Assembly: GCF_000143415.4 (NCBI RefSeq)
Contig: NW_003314281.1
Location: 670,833-734,832, forward strand
Length of the DNA: 64,000 bases
Source: Selaginella moellendorffii
Lineage: Eukaryota; Streptophyta; Lycopodiopsida; Selaginellales; Selaginellaceae
Direction: 5' to 3'
Position numbers and translations under genes: made by a program. The notes under the pieces were generated by a model. It was given only the letters and a program-made list of their open reading frames with translations. It did no database searches and had not been told where the DNA came from. The number at the start of each line of letters is the position of its first letter. Position 1 is the stretch's first letter. Below, in pieces: positions 1-11,310 of the stretch.

Positions 1-1566
1 CATTGGGTGCTATGTTTCTAGGCATTAACTTTGCTTTTAATATGGTCTTTATTCAATTGACCACCTCATAATTCACACAAATCAGGTGACTAATCTATGA
101 CTTGTGTTATGGTTAACTTCAAAAATGTTTTACAATGACATGTCATTTGGATATTCAAGAGCTTTGGCCTCTGGTTGGATCAAGCCCATTAAATTTAAGA
201 GCAAGAGTATTGATTAATTGAGGGATTGGAATGCTTGAAATCTGTAGTATAGGGGGATTGTAACTTAAATACATGAGCAAGCCATGCTAGAGGGGTGGGT
301 GTTGTGGCAGCATGTAAACAGTCAAATGCAATGGGATGTAATTGTCTCTTCACCGTACCTCATTTATATTTTTTATCATGCCACATTCAATTAATTCTAA
401 TAATCTTGTAGTTCAATCCAATTAGTCTTTGATTTCCTTGATTTGGGATTGATAAGATGATGTTTTATTTAATTATATATATAAAGAATAACATTTTTAC
501 TATTGAGCGAAAGTTAATTAACTTTCACAATGGAAGTAAAAAAAACATCCACTTCCTCCTTCCTTTTCACATGTTGAAGTAGTTTAAAAATGTTAAGTTT
601 GCCCAAAGATAATAGTTTTTTTGTGAATTTAATTAAAAATTCAAAATTAGTAAACAATTTAAAACTTAGAAATTCTTAATTGTCATTTAAATTGTTCATC
701 TTTTGAATTTAGTGTGCCTTTTATTTTTTCTTTTTATTTTCCTAGCCTCCTTAATTTTTATTTTAAATTCTAACTAACAATTTAAACCACCACTGCCTAA
801 AAAACAATAATGTTTCTTCTTTTTCTTGAAGAGATACCAAGAATTTCGCTAGACTAATTAATTTGTTTTTTCGGCAATTCATAAATTACAGACCTTACAG
901 AATATTTTTAAATATTTTAATTTTAATGTTAACATTGGGATTTTAGGAAAAAATGCTAGTCTAATTTAATATTTATTTTTGGTGTGAATAAATTAATATT
1001 AAATTAAAGTCTATAAAAATGGTGTGAACACTTTACTATTAAATTAATTAGTTCCAAGGATTTTATTTTGTATGTTGGCTTTTTGAATTAGTAATGAAGA
1101 ATTTTTAAAAAAAAATTTAATTTTATTAATTTTTTTATATAGTGTTTTTCGCTAAAACTTTAATATGCTGTATAGTAGATATATATTTTTTCTTAATGCT
1201 GATCATGAATTTTAAGGGAAAATAAAGAGATTGATCATTATAATTTTAAAATTCTCAAAATAAAAATAAAGTTTCTTATAGTCGGAATAAATATGGATAT
1301 ATATTGTTTTTGAAATTTTTTCTAGAGGAAATTTATTTAAAGTAACATTACTCAATTTTGGCATCAAACATTCAAAATGTGTTAAAAATAATTAATTGTG
1401 CTAAAGAAGTAATATTAAAATATAATTTTAAGATTTACATGGTTGTTATAACCTTTAATTAAGGTAAATATTTTTATTATTATTTAAGATGTTAATTTGT
1501 TTTAAAGGTTGAACATTTATAAAATTTATGTGTTTTGGGAAGTAAAAAAGAGGATTTGTGATCAAT
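1..1566. other. AT-rich intergenic DNA, no gene seen
   Basis: The stretch is strongly AT-rich with many homopolymer A/T runs and stops in all frames. I see no coding pattern, no RNA gene and no clear transposon end. It probably represents decayed repeat DNA between gene-rich parts. Confidence 0.6.
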
Positions 1567-1851
1567 CCTAAATGTGAATAAAATACATTAATGTGAATTA
1601 AGTATGAATAGGAATATATTAAACTAACTAATTGAATGGGTATATAAACCATTCATCATTAATTTAGGTGTTTTTAAAAAAATATTAAATGGTACTATTA
1701 ACTAATATCCTAAATGTGAATAAAATACATTAATGTGAATTAAGTATGAATATGAATAGATTAAACTAACTAATTGAATGGGTATATAAACCATTCATCA
1801 TTAATTTAGGTGTTTTTAAAAAAAATATTAAATGGTACTATTAACTAATAT
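1567..1851. repeat. Two-copy tandem repeat, period about 142 bp
   Basis: Two adjacent copies of an AT-rich unit begin at 1567 and 1709, both opening with CCTAAATGTGAATAAAATAC. They stay nearly identical to their ends (GGTACTATTAACTAATAT), with only a few substitutions and one extra A in the second copy. No coding capacity is seen. The near identity suggests a recent local duplication. Confidence 0.9.
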
Positions 1852-1875
1852 TGATGTGAAAACAATCTTTTGTAG

Positions 1876-2063
1876 CATTGGGCCTGAAATGCCATAGCAT
1901 CCGCAACCCCTATGTGGGTGTGCTCAACCCAAAGCAACTTGGTGAAGTTGTCAACAAAATCAAGCTCCCAAAGTTCAAACTTAAACAGGGGGTGAAGATT
2001 ATCACCAATGAGAAGGCCACTAATGTGATTGCTTCTAGCTTGGATGATGCTGCCAACATCTGA
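1876..2063 (+). pseudogene. Orphan exon-like open frame, family unknown
   Basis: An open frame of about 60 codons follows an AG splice-acceptor-like site (TTTTGTAG at about 1868-1875) and ends in TGA after the residues SSLDDAANI. It has no ATG. It is noticeably less AT-rich than the DNA before it, and its composition looks coding (for example KLPKFKLKQGVKIITNEKA). I do not recognise the family. It is most simply the last exon of a gene whose upstream exons are missing. Confidence 0.25.
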
Positions 2064-2439
2064 TTTAAATCACTGCCAACAGGAGAAGGTCAAAATTTTC
2101 TCTTTCGTTCTTTTTATTTATGGAGCTAGCTGAGATCCCTGACGTGGACAAGCTGGAAAGATCATTCCAGCCATTGTGACAACGGCACTAGTGACTGTGG
2201 AACAAGGTTTTCCAAGACAAGACGTTCACCAACTTGGCACTGCCGCTCTTCCCAATGGCCAAGCCAATTCCTCCCAAGTCGTTCAACCATGTCAAGGGGA
2301 CCTCTCCTGGAGAGATTGACAGCCTACAGCATCTCGTGTGGCCAAAGCCTGCTCTACAACAGCTTGTTCCAGAGCAGCTCATTCGCCACAAGGCGCTGGA
2401 GGATCCACCTGTGGATGGATTCAGATACACCGGAGAGGC

Positions 2440-2481
2440 CTAATCTCCTTGTGGACATGTATGGTAAATGCGGCAGCTCCG
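2440..2481 (+). pseudogene. PPR gene relic
   Basis: A short stretch reads NLLVDMYGKCGS, the signature helix of plant PLS-type PPR repeats, inside an otherwise unreadable 2.1-2.6 kb region. No start or continuous repeat array surrounds it. The neighbouring frames from 2200 to 2600 are open but I cannot assign them. It is probably debris of a PPR gene, of which intact examples occur elsewhere in the window. Confidence 0.4.
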
Positions 2482-2499
2482 CGGCACAAGGAGCGCATG

Positions 2500-3650
2500 T
2501 CAGAGCTCGCAAAGGAGGTGGCGAAGCTGGTTCTATGGGCTAGAGGTGATTGTGATAGAAGAAAAACAAACAAGAGTAACAAATGTCTCTCAATGGTTTT
2601 CTGAATGGTGGTATTTACAGAGCAGATCACTCACCTAATTATAGATGCGTTGCCTCGCTTGAGCAGCCTGATTTGAATGGCAGGTCATCACAGGGAGAAA
2701 GAAGGCGGCGGTGGCACACCGCCACTAACATCAGTGCTGTACGTCGCCAAGACCTCAGTTAGGCCTGCTCCCTAGATCATCACGTTCAAAGATCAAAGAG
2801 ATTCTTGGCCGCCAGCACTGTGGAGATCATGCTCGACAAAATACCACCACCACCTCCAGGATTAGAATATCGCCGTGAATTGCGTTTCTTGAAGTTGCAA
2901 TGTGCGCCCTTCGAGTGATGATCATCTGCTGGTTGCTCGATGGAAAAGGCGCATAGTCCTTCCTCCCTAGTCGTGTTGCTCCACCGAATTCTGTTCAGCT
3001 GCCTCGTCCTACAATACTGCGAACAAAACATGTTTTTGATCTATGTCCTTGCAACGGTCATGATCATAGGATCACTGCACTGGCATCATTCTCGAAGCTC
3101 ACGCAGCTTCTCATCGCTAGCAGCTGCTTCGTTTCCATCACTATCTCCTCGTAGTGGATGACGGGCTTGGCCAGGCACTCGGCCTCCATGAGCAGCTCTT
3201 TTGCTGCTGGTGTCCATGCGCATCGGAGCGCTGCTGGGCGTCCGCCCCAATCACCGTCCCGAGGATGTAATCTGCAGCTTGCTGCCGCCCACCATGGGAT
3301 CCCTGGGACTATCAAACACTCCTCCTTCCCTGGACGACAGAGCGCGAGATAAGAACGCAGACATAGGTGCATCGATCAGGAACTGAGGCAGAACTTCGTG
3401 TTGCTCAAGCGGTAGAGTCGCCTAGCGAGTGTTGGACGTCTGGATCAACACGTAGTGAATATGGAAAACACACGCTGTTTATAGTAAGACTACTTTTGGG
3501 CAACGTAGCGAGCGAGTGGCAGGGAAAAAAACTTATTTGCCAATGGAAGTGAGAGGCAGACAACAGACACGCTCAAAGTGCACGACTTTCGACGTGGGAT
3601 GGTCTTCACCTGCTTCAGTTTGTCTGATAGAAGCTGTTGACTCAAGTGAA
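2500..3650. other. Unassigned region between PPR and Argonaute relics
   Basis: Base composition is mixed and GC-richer than the left edge. Several overlapping open frames of 60-100 codons exist on both strands, but none shows a family motif, a credible start or a consistent exon chain. Nothing else is supported here. Confidence 0.4.
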
Positions 3651-3654
3651 AAAA

Positions 3655-3915
3655 AATGAGTTTGTCACAGTACCTGGCCAACCTCGCGATGTCAAATTGG
3701 ATGCCAGAACATGAATCTGTCGTACGAGCTGCGACGCATGGTTCCATCAATTCTTGGCGCGCCAACAATCATCTTTGGAGCGGATGTCTCTCATCCCATG
3801 GCCCGCAAAGTCCCTCCATCGTGGCGAGCATGGACTGGCCATCGGCGGTCAAGTATCTCGCTTGGGCGAAGGATCGAGCACCAGCAAGGAGATGGTGGTC
3901 GAGCTCATGAGGTAA
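3655..3915 (+). pseudogene. Argonaute (PIWI domain) gene fragment, frameshifted
   Basis: Three short pieces match the start of the plant Argonaute PIWI domain in the right order but in different frames. LSQYLANLAM lies near 3660. GAPTIIFGADVSHP lies near 3756-3797; it contains the DV(S/T)HP motif in which the Asp is the first catalytic residue of the slicer triad. SPSIVASMDWPSAVKYLA lies near 3811-3865. At least two frame changes separate them and the downstream catalytic residues are absent, so this is a decayed partial copy. No other Argonaute exons are seen in the window. Confidence 0.65.
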
Positions 3916-4140
3916 CACCCGACTTACGACATCCAATATGCTGGAGAGTTTGTCTTCTACCTTTGCACTACCGCTTGACAAGAATGGCTTCAAGATCGAG
4001 CAGCCCCATTTCCAAGCACTCTAGAAAAGGATGCCGCATCACTTTTTGGTTTGATCCAAGCTGCCAGACATGTTTGAAACTATGCGATTCAGCGGGAACA
4101 AGTACATGAAGAGTCTTTTAGCTAGCTAGACTAGGAAATA
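3916..4140 (+). other. Degenerate sequence after the Argonaute relic
   Basis: A broken frame near 3983-4110 reads coding-like residues such as DKNGFKIEQPHF and KLPDMFETMRFSGNKYMK, interrupted by stops. I cannot assign a family, and it has no start codon. It may be debris of another gene. Confidence 0.2.
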
Positions 4141-4219
4141 ATCGTTACCGTCGGTTGTCGGACGCATCTGAGCCCTTGAATCCTTGTATAAGAAAGGGAA
4201 TAGAGAAAAGGAGGTAGGG

Positions 4220-4534
4220 ATGGATACGAAGGAGACGACTCGCGTCACGGGACCGGATGAGTATGGTCTGATTCAGGCGTTTACACCTGTGGATTGGAAC
4301 GGGCAGAAGCGAATCCTCCAAGCGCTCTACGTCGTCGAAGATGGCTTCCTTGAGGCTGCTGCGAAAGTGGACAAGTGGACTCCAGCCGTGATCGAGGACG
4401 CAGTGCAGCGGAGAATGATCACGGATTATGGGGTTGCCAATGTCGCCGAGGATGATCTTGTGGAGCCGATTAGGATCTACGAAGTGAGAGAGAGGATGAT
4501 CAAGAAAGGGGTGCTCCCAGCAGAGTATCAGTAG
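4220..4534 (+). CDS. Small conserved protein, copy A (unknown family)
   Basis: An uninterrupted ATG frame of 104 residues. It is clearly paralogous to the gene at 7050. Both share a core with G-P-x-x-YG-I-Q, F-x-P-DWNG-KR-LQ, then YV-D-LEAAAKV-KWTPA-IE-A, and a C-terminus like ER(M)I-G-LPA. Copy A lacks about 17 residues present near the N-terminus of copy B. No signal peptide, membrane segment or known domain is visible; the protein is acidic and probably soluble. The 45 bp before both start codons is also conserved (4141-4186 against 6971-7016). I do not recognise the family. The shared frame, with many conservative substitutions, argues that it is a real gene. Confidence 0.6.
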   Translation: MDTKETTRVTGPDEYGLIQAFTPVDWNGQKRILQALYVVEDGFLEAAAKVDKWTPAVIEDAVQRRMITDYGVANVAEDDLVEPIRIYEVRERMIKKGVLPAEYQ

Positions 4535-4911
4535 AATGTCTATAATCAAATAATCCCTGCGCCTTGGCGGCAGAATCCCAGGGAGAATGCTTCTTCTCCT
4601 TCTTCCTCGCCATTGCAGCAGGGTTTTTACTTCAAGTTCTTTCAAGTTCTTAGATTGAGCGAGGACATGGCGGTAAGCTTGGCGGTGAGGATTTTCTAAC
4701 ATACAGTCGTAGACAAATGCCAATTGTTAACAAGCACTCCAGGCTTCAGCTCCCTTTCACAGTAATTTCTTCCAATGGTAAACCAATATTGAAGTTCCAC
4801 TTTCTACAAAAGCAACTCACAACTTTCAAACTAATGGCGAAATTCTTTCTGCCTGCGGCCCAGTTTTCCCAGGCAGGCATTCGCTGAAATACCTTCTCTC
4901 GAGGTCCTCAG

Positions 4912-6550
4912 AGGTAGAGGCTCACGAGCTCAGCGCTATGAGAATACCTGGCAATGTTCTCTGTCAGTGTTAGTGCTCGCTCTAAGTTGATGAGCTTTTT
5001 ACCTCTTTGTATCCCTCCACATAAGGTTGTTGATAGCCTGTGAACCCCCCATGCCGAATAGAGCTGATGCCTCTCACTCCTGCTCGCATAGGCGCCTATG
5101 TTGATGTAAATCTTATCTCTTTGCTGCTGTATAAGCTCCTTTGCAGCCCTTCGAGACTTAGCACTCTTGTCGATGTTCTGCAACGCGTGGATCTCCCAGG
5201 CGATGCACGGTGCCTCTTTTGTAGAAAGCTGAAAGAAAAGAAGCATAAGTTTTGTAGCGCCTGGTGTATACGGGATTCACATACCTCAGATGAAGAGCTG
5301 ACCGCAGTGAGCATCTTAAACCTCAAGGAACGGGTCAGTAGATCGACGTCTTGCTCCTCCCACACTGCACAGAGCCTCTTCAAGGACGATGTCAAGCGAT
5401 TGTCGCTAGAGTGACAAGTGCATGTGGCGCCAAAACTAGAGTTGCCTGTCCGGGACTCCTCGGTTCTTAATGCTTGCAGCTGGAGGTGGCACTGGCGTTG
5501 GTTCCGAGGAATCCAGTGACTCTTCCAGACCTCCAACTTTGTCAAAAAGCTTCTCCAGCAGGATGTTCTCGCAGGAGAACAAGGCCTTGACGTACTCTAT
5601 CGAAGCCGACAGGTTTGGTATCTCGAGCAAAAAGTCTGCAAGACTTAGCTTCGCAGTGTGCTTGGCGAGTTCGTCTTCTTCTTGCTCCGTCTGTCGCGGT
5701 GGAGTGGCCGCCCCAGCTCGGACATCAATTTCTTCTCCGCACCCGAGGAAAGAGAGGACTCCGGTCTTTCCAGCTGCTCAAGCCGCGTAAAAGTTGCATC
5801 GAAATCAAGCGAGGCAGAAGTTTTGCGCTTTGGAGTGGAAATCCCAGTCTCAGCACCAGTCTCAGGAACGTTCTCAGCAGAGACTTGCATAGCTCGGCTG
5901 TCTGGATTCATAACCGGCGTGGTGTAATCAGCCTGCTCTGGAACTGGAGAGAACTCAAAAGCTTTCATCGTTTCTTCGGTCGACACACTCCGACAGCTCC
6001 AGTGGCAGTAGCCGAGCCAACTCCGTAAGAATCTGTGGAAGAAATGTCCGTGAAAGGGAGTCTTCGTACTTGAAGCCTGGCGTGCTTGACAATCGGCAAT
6101 CGTCTTTCCGCAGCTAGGACTTTCAAACCTGTAGATGGAGAAACTTTTAGAAAATCCTTGGCAAAGAGAGATGAAAGGGAGCCTCACCGTGCTTCAGCTT
6201 GCATTCTATTCGTTTGTCCAGATTCGTAAACTTGGAAGTTGATGGATAGATCTTACATTCGGGTCTCGCAGGCGACGGAAAGGGAGAGACGTGCTTGTGA
6301 TTGTCTTCCAGGTGCCTGCAAACCTTGCTCCAGTAATACGTTGTCTTCTCTCTTTGAGGACCTTGAGGACAACCTACAGTCTCAAAGAGGAAAAACGAAC
6401 CCTCAGCAAAAGCTGCTACGTTCCATCCATCACACATCGTACCTTTGTGAATCTTAGCTAGAATTTCCCAGTCATGTTGTGTTAGAGCTTCCGAGCAGTA
6501 CCTCATCCAATATGCCACCACTGTGTTCTCCGCGTGCTCTAAATCTCTGG
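4912..6550 (-). CDS. Unrecognised multi-exon gene
   Basis: Several minus-strand open segments show exon-like ends. One at about 6521-6180 (residues YWMRYCSEALTQHDWEILAK; FETVGCPQGPQ) looks protein-like. A second at about 5990-5680 is acidic and Ser/Thr-rich (STPKRKTSASLDFDATF). A third at about 5600-5470 includes LFDKVGGLEESLDSSEP. The last, ending near 4912, reads RSERHQLYSAWG and then SAELVSLYL. The last part faintly recalls the LY-KWG...SAE(I/L)VAKL pattern at the C-terminus of plant kinesin-7 (NACK) proteins, but no motor domain is present and a six-G run near 5048 breaks the best frame. Start and splicing are uncertain, and it may be decaying. Confidence 0.35.
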
Positions 6551-7049
6551 ACTAACTACTGTCAGAAACCAACGAAGAAAATAGAGAACGAAGAAAGAGA
6601 AGAACCATACCGGCAGCGTAGCCAGGATGGCTCCAGGCATCGACATGGTAGTGCTCGGAGATCTGGAGAGGCCCAATGCTAGCACCACCGTCTCCATCGG
6701 GACAGTATTGCTCGACTCAAGGAGGGGACGAAGCTATGCTCGATAAGCTCGCATCGCGTCCTCCACACCGCTTCATCTTCCGCGACATTATGACGCTCTT
6801 GCGGACATAGCTCGCCTGCTGCTGCTGCTGCTGATTGCCCGTCTCTTCTTCTTCTGCGATGACGACGTCCTGGCCGGCAGCGCGACCCCATTCTCGGACA
6901 CGCCCGGCATGGAGAAAGATGAATTTAACCTAACACTCGCCCTAAAATCTCGCCTAAATTGTACGAAATAATCATCACCGTCGGTTCTGTGACCCATCTG
7001 AGCCCTTGAATCCTTGCAATAGGGCGAAGGGTAGGGTCAAAGCAGAAGG

Positions 7050-7436
7050 ATGGAAAGGACGGAAAGGATTGATGAGCTCCGAGACGCCATGGCTGAGCTT
7101 TCCAGGTCTGGTGAGAAGGTTAGCATCACGGGGCCGGGTCCGTATGGTGTGATCCAGACGTTTTCACCTCTGGATTGGAACGGGGAGAAGCGATTCCTCC
7201 AAACGATGTACGTGATCGACGATGACTGCCTTGAGGCTGCTGCCAAAGTGGAGAAGTGGACTCCAGCCGCGATCGAGGAGGCAATGGAGAAGGGAATGTT
7301 CATGGATTGTGGGACTGCCAATGTTACCCAGGACGATCCTGTGGACCCGTTTATCATTCACGAGGTGAAAGAGAGGATGATCGGAAGAGGGGAGCTCCCA
7401 GCAGACTTCTGGGACAATCTTGAATGTAACAAGTAA
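7050..7436 (+). CDS. Small conserved protein, copy B (unknown family)
   Basis: An uninterrupted ATG frame of 128 residues, paralogous to the gene at 4220 and in the same orientation, about 2.83 kb downstream. After a charged N-terminus (DELRDAMAELSRSGEK) it carries the shared core: GPGPYGVIQ, FSPLDWNGEKRFLQ, DDCLEAAAKVEKWTPAAIEE and HEVKERMIGRGELPADF. It lacks a signal peptide, membrane segment or recognised catalytic motif. Like copy A, it is preceded by the conserved leader ending ATCTGAGCCCTTGAATCCTTG. Function unknown; possibly a lineage-specific soluble protein. Confidence 0.65.
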   Translation: MERTERIDELRDAMAELSRSGEKVSITGPGPYGVIQTFSPLDWNGEKRFLQTMYVIDDDCLEAAAKVEKWTPAAIEEAMEKGMFMDCGTANVTQDDPVDPFIIHEVKERMIGRGELPADFWDNLECNK

Positions 7437-7819
7437 ATGAAAATCTGTCTGAAATCGATTCAACTCTTGGTTTTTGTGCTTGTGTGTCCAAGGGAGTGGA
7501 AGATCTGTTGTTGGCGAGAAAGCGTTTCATGGTTGGCATAGTAGTCTCTTGGTTCACGAGATCTCAGCGTGAGGACCTCTCTCGAAACCATGAATCGAAT
7601 TTCACGAGTATTCCCTGTGGATATGTCTCTGCCATGCTGAAGGATGGCCACCTGAGCTGCAAGAGCACCATCGTCGTCGGCATATCACCTGCTTGAAATA
7701 CCATTTTGCACCAGTTCTTGTTTAAGCTTGCTTCGATGATTGTGCCACTGGCCTCACGATGAGGATTGGATCGTTAGTCTTGCATCTAGCAGGGAAGCAA
7801 GAAAAATATGAGCTCCAAC

Positions 7820-8480
7820 CTAGATTACTGCACTGTACCTCATCTCCAGTGACGATCGTGGTGGACCTCCTGCTCCAGTGTCGAGAGCTGCTGTCACTCC
7901 TGGTGTTGCCTCATCACTCCTTGTCGAAGAAGAATGAGCGGAAGAAAAAAGAGGTGTAGCGCTCGGTTCCACCAACGTTTTCGTCCTGCTGGACCTTGTG
8001 TCTCCACGATTCCCATCTGCTGGAAATTGTGCTTTGCTCCACAGGACCAGCTGCCGCACCGATGGAAGATACGAGCAACTAATATTCCCGATAGCGCTGT
8101 AGCAGCTAGTCTCATCGGGGAGCAACTCTGACCAATCCCGCTGGATAATACCGCGAGGGTAGTTCAGCAACAAGTCTAGCCAGCATGCTCTGAGCATAGC
8201 TACAGCTGGAGCTGGAATTCTTGGAGAAGCTTTGAGCCGGAAATATCCCGCATACAGCTTTCCACTTTCTGGACAAGCTCAGCGTTCAACCTTACGAAGA
8301 GGTAAAAGCTCATCATTTGAGAATGAGCACTAACTGAATAAGTTCTCAGGTGTGGATACGATTGCATGGTACCTCTTTGTATACTGTCCAAGTCTCCTAC
8401 ATTCCAAAGCACTTGTTCCAGTGAATTCATTGACTCTTTTCAGTCCCCCAACTTTGTCACAAAGTTCCAAACTTGTACAC
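7820..8480 (-). pseudogene. Probable degenerate copy of the 4.9-5.6 kb gene
   Basis: Minus-strand pieces resemble parts of the unrecognised gene at 4912-6550. LCDKVGGL at about 8460 matches LFDKVGGL at about 5540, with DNA similarity over about 50 bp around it. A NAELVQKVE segment near 8280 resembles SAELVSLYL near 4930. The order differs and the frames are broken. The copy lies downstream of the small paralogue at 7050 just as its partner lies downstream of 4220, so both were probably duplicated together. Confidence 0.3.
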
Positions 8481-8499
8481 CTAATCTCTTGTAAAAAAG

Positions 8500-10057
8500 T
8501 GCTAAAGAAATTGAAACAAAAAAACAATGTACCATTTATTAGCATTTGGCAAAATAGGCATAATTCCCTATAAACATTTATCATGTGAAGGTTTAAGAAT
8601 TTATATGTTAATGTTCCTTTTACTTCCCTTTAACACTTCAATTGTATATATCATAACTTGTTGTAAGGGGTGTTAAAAATTTGATATTTCCACTTCAATT
8701 GCACCTATCATAATTTGTTGAAAGATGTTAAAAACTTGATATTTTTGAAACAACCATGAAGCTAAAATGTAAAATTAGTAAAAAGAAAATAATTTTGAAA
8801 TTCTTACATATTAGACATTTACTTTTCTTGCAAATTTTTCCTTTGTTCTTCTATGTTTAAAACTGTTATTAGAAGTCTTGAAGCTGTTATATCAATTTAT
8901 TTTTTTAACAAATTTCAATAAATTTATCCACCACTGCTAAAGTGTCCATAAGTTTGTTTTGATACCTACTATGCCCCTGTTTTATCCTCTCTTGCAAAGT
9001 ACAATTATAGGCATTTCTCAACTATCAAAAGGATGTTAAAATAAATGTTAGCAATGATAAAATAAAACACAATAAAAAAGTTTACCATCACAACTTATGA
9101 GAATTATGTTTATATCAACTCCATTGTTAAACTTGCACAATACTTTTGACACTATTATCTTGGCAAAAGACATAATAACAATAAAATTTATAATTACCTT
9201 CAACTAATAATTTCGTATATAGATTCATATGGCACTTTTAGTAAAATTTTAAATATTCTAGAATAAATTATATATTAGTTTAAGAATAAAAACATTATAA
9301 AAACTGTATTAAAATTAAAAAGCTAAAGTAAAAAAATAAATATATTAAATTTAGATATAGTTAATTTATATAATATTTATATGGAGTTTCTTTTGTTATT
9401 TTAATAAATATACTTCAAGAATAGCCGACTTGTTTTCAAAGAGTTGCAAAAGTTTACAATGAACAGTATTACTATAAATGTTTGCATTTAGGCTAGCAAA
9501 ACTTTTATTTAAAATTGCTGAAAAAATTGAAACAAAAAATATAATATACAATTTATAAACTTTATACAAAATTCCATAGTTTTTCACTAATGAATATCTT
9601 GTGAAAGTTTAACAACTCATATGTCAATTTTCCCTCCACTCTTCTTTAACATTTCAATTACATCTATCATAATTTGTTGCAAAATGTTAAAAACTTTATA
9701 TTTCACGAGCAAACATAATTTTTCAACAAAGCTAAAATGTAAAATTAGTAAAAAAAAAGAATATATGATTTTCTTGCAATTTTTTTCTTTCTCATTTTAT
9801 ATTTAACATTGTTATTCTTGATTGAGGAAATCTCAATTTTTTTTTAAAATTTTTTTTTAACACTATTATCATAATGTCTATAAGTTTGATTTAATAGCTT
9901 TCATATCCTTGACTCTATAATATTTTATTTATTACTAGTTTTCTTCTATAACAAGTTTATTGGGATGTGTTGTTTGAAATACAACATTTTTTACCATTAA
10001 TGAAAAGTTCAAAGACAAAAAAAATTTAAAAAACTATACGACATTAAAATTTAAAAA

Positions 10058-10060
<3 letters not shown>
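8500..10060. other. AT-rich intergenic DNA
   Basis: Very AT-rich, with repeated partial motifs such as ACTTCAATTG(T/C)A and TTGTTG(A/T)AAG(A/T)TGTTAAAA near 8634, 8690 and 9650. These suggest old, diverged repeats. No gene is supported. Confidence 0.55.

Positions 10061-10127
<67 letters not shown>
10061..10127. repeat. (AT)n microsatellite, about 67 bp
   Basis: An uninterrupted AT dinucleotide tract in the AT-rich spacer. Its length in the assembly may be unreliable because such tracts slip and collapse. Confidence 0.95.
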
Positions 10128-10129
<2 letters not shown>

Positions 10130-11310
10130 AATATATATATAAAATGAGAGGATGTAATATATGTTAATTTTCTTTTTAGTTTATATTTTAATGTTTGATT
10201 CTTCTTTTCACTCTATGTTGTTTTCTAAAAACACTGTTACAACTAAGGAAATAAATACAAACGTGTCACATTATGAGCCTGAGATTTTTGCAAAACCTAG
10301 CAAATTCATTAAAAAAGATTTTTTTAGTAAATGCTATTTTATTTTGTGGTCTTTTCACATATTTTTTTATACTTGTTTTTTACAACAAGCTTAGTAGGAT
10401 ATATTGTGGGAGACACAACATTACTTGTTGCGGGCCAAAAGTTCACAGTAAAAAACCAACAAAATCAAAATTTATGATTTAAAAATCAGAAAAACTAATG
10501 ACAAAAATAAGTTATAAATGTATGTTTAAAATGTTTTATAAACTTTTTTTTTGCAAGAAATATCATAAAAATTTGGTGCATTTATAACAAATTGTGAAAA
10601 ACATATGAATAATATTTATAAGAAGTTTGAGTTAAAACACTTTTTATAACTTAGAAATAATACTGAATTTAAAAAGATTATATACAAAATTTAATTAATT
10701 TTTATCTTTTAATTTTTATATATGTTACTTTTGAATTTAAATTCAAAATTATTATAAAAAGTTTTAAACCTTAAGAAAATTTCAAGCAGAGCAGACTCTC
10801 AAAACTTTTTTACATTATTCAAGTTAAATTTTCTAAGTTAACACAAAATAAACAGTTTTTAGACAGAAACTAGAAAGAAAGAGTAAGAAAAAAAAAGAGG
10901 AAATAAAACAAAGAGTGCTTGCTTGCTTGCTTTTAGCTAACCAGCTCAGTCCCTCTCAGGCTTGTAAAAGAGTGAAGGCGATCTCTCACGAGAATGCCCA
11001 CGAAAAAGCCCAGAGAATAGCATAGAAGGCTGCTCGCAGAGGGTGGAATGCAAACTTAGCAACAGCGGTGCTACCAAGATTTGCAAGAAAAAAATACCCC
11101 GGAGCAACAGCATCTAGCTACAAAAACTGGTACACTTGGATGGAACCACCAAGCCTAAGGAGCTAGAAAAAGAAGAAGCAGCTCGCACGCCCCCTAAAAA
11201 ACAAACCAAAAGGAGAGGAACTAGATGATCACTGACCAGCGTCATGGTGTCTTGAGGCCGAGCGTCATGACCGTGGCCAGATTATTCCTTAGCCGCCTCC
11301 AAACCGGTGC
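10128..11310. other. AT-rich spacer and 3' flank of the bHLH gene
   Basis: AT-rich up to about 10.9 kb, then base composition shifts toward that of genes. The last few hundred bases before 11311 should hold the 3' untranslated region of the minus-strand bHLH gene. No separate gene is seen. Confidence 0.5.

Noticed and set aside
1567-1851. Direct repeats as a CRISPR array or LTR pair
   Set aside because: Only two adjacent copies with no spacers and no internal coding region; a plain tandem duplication.
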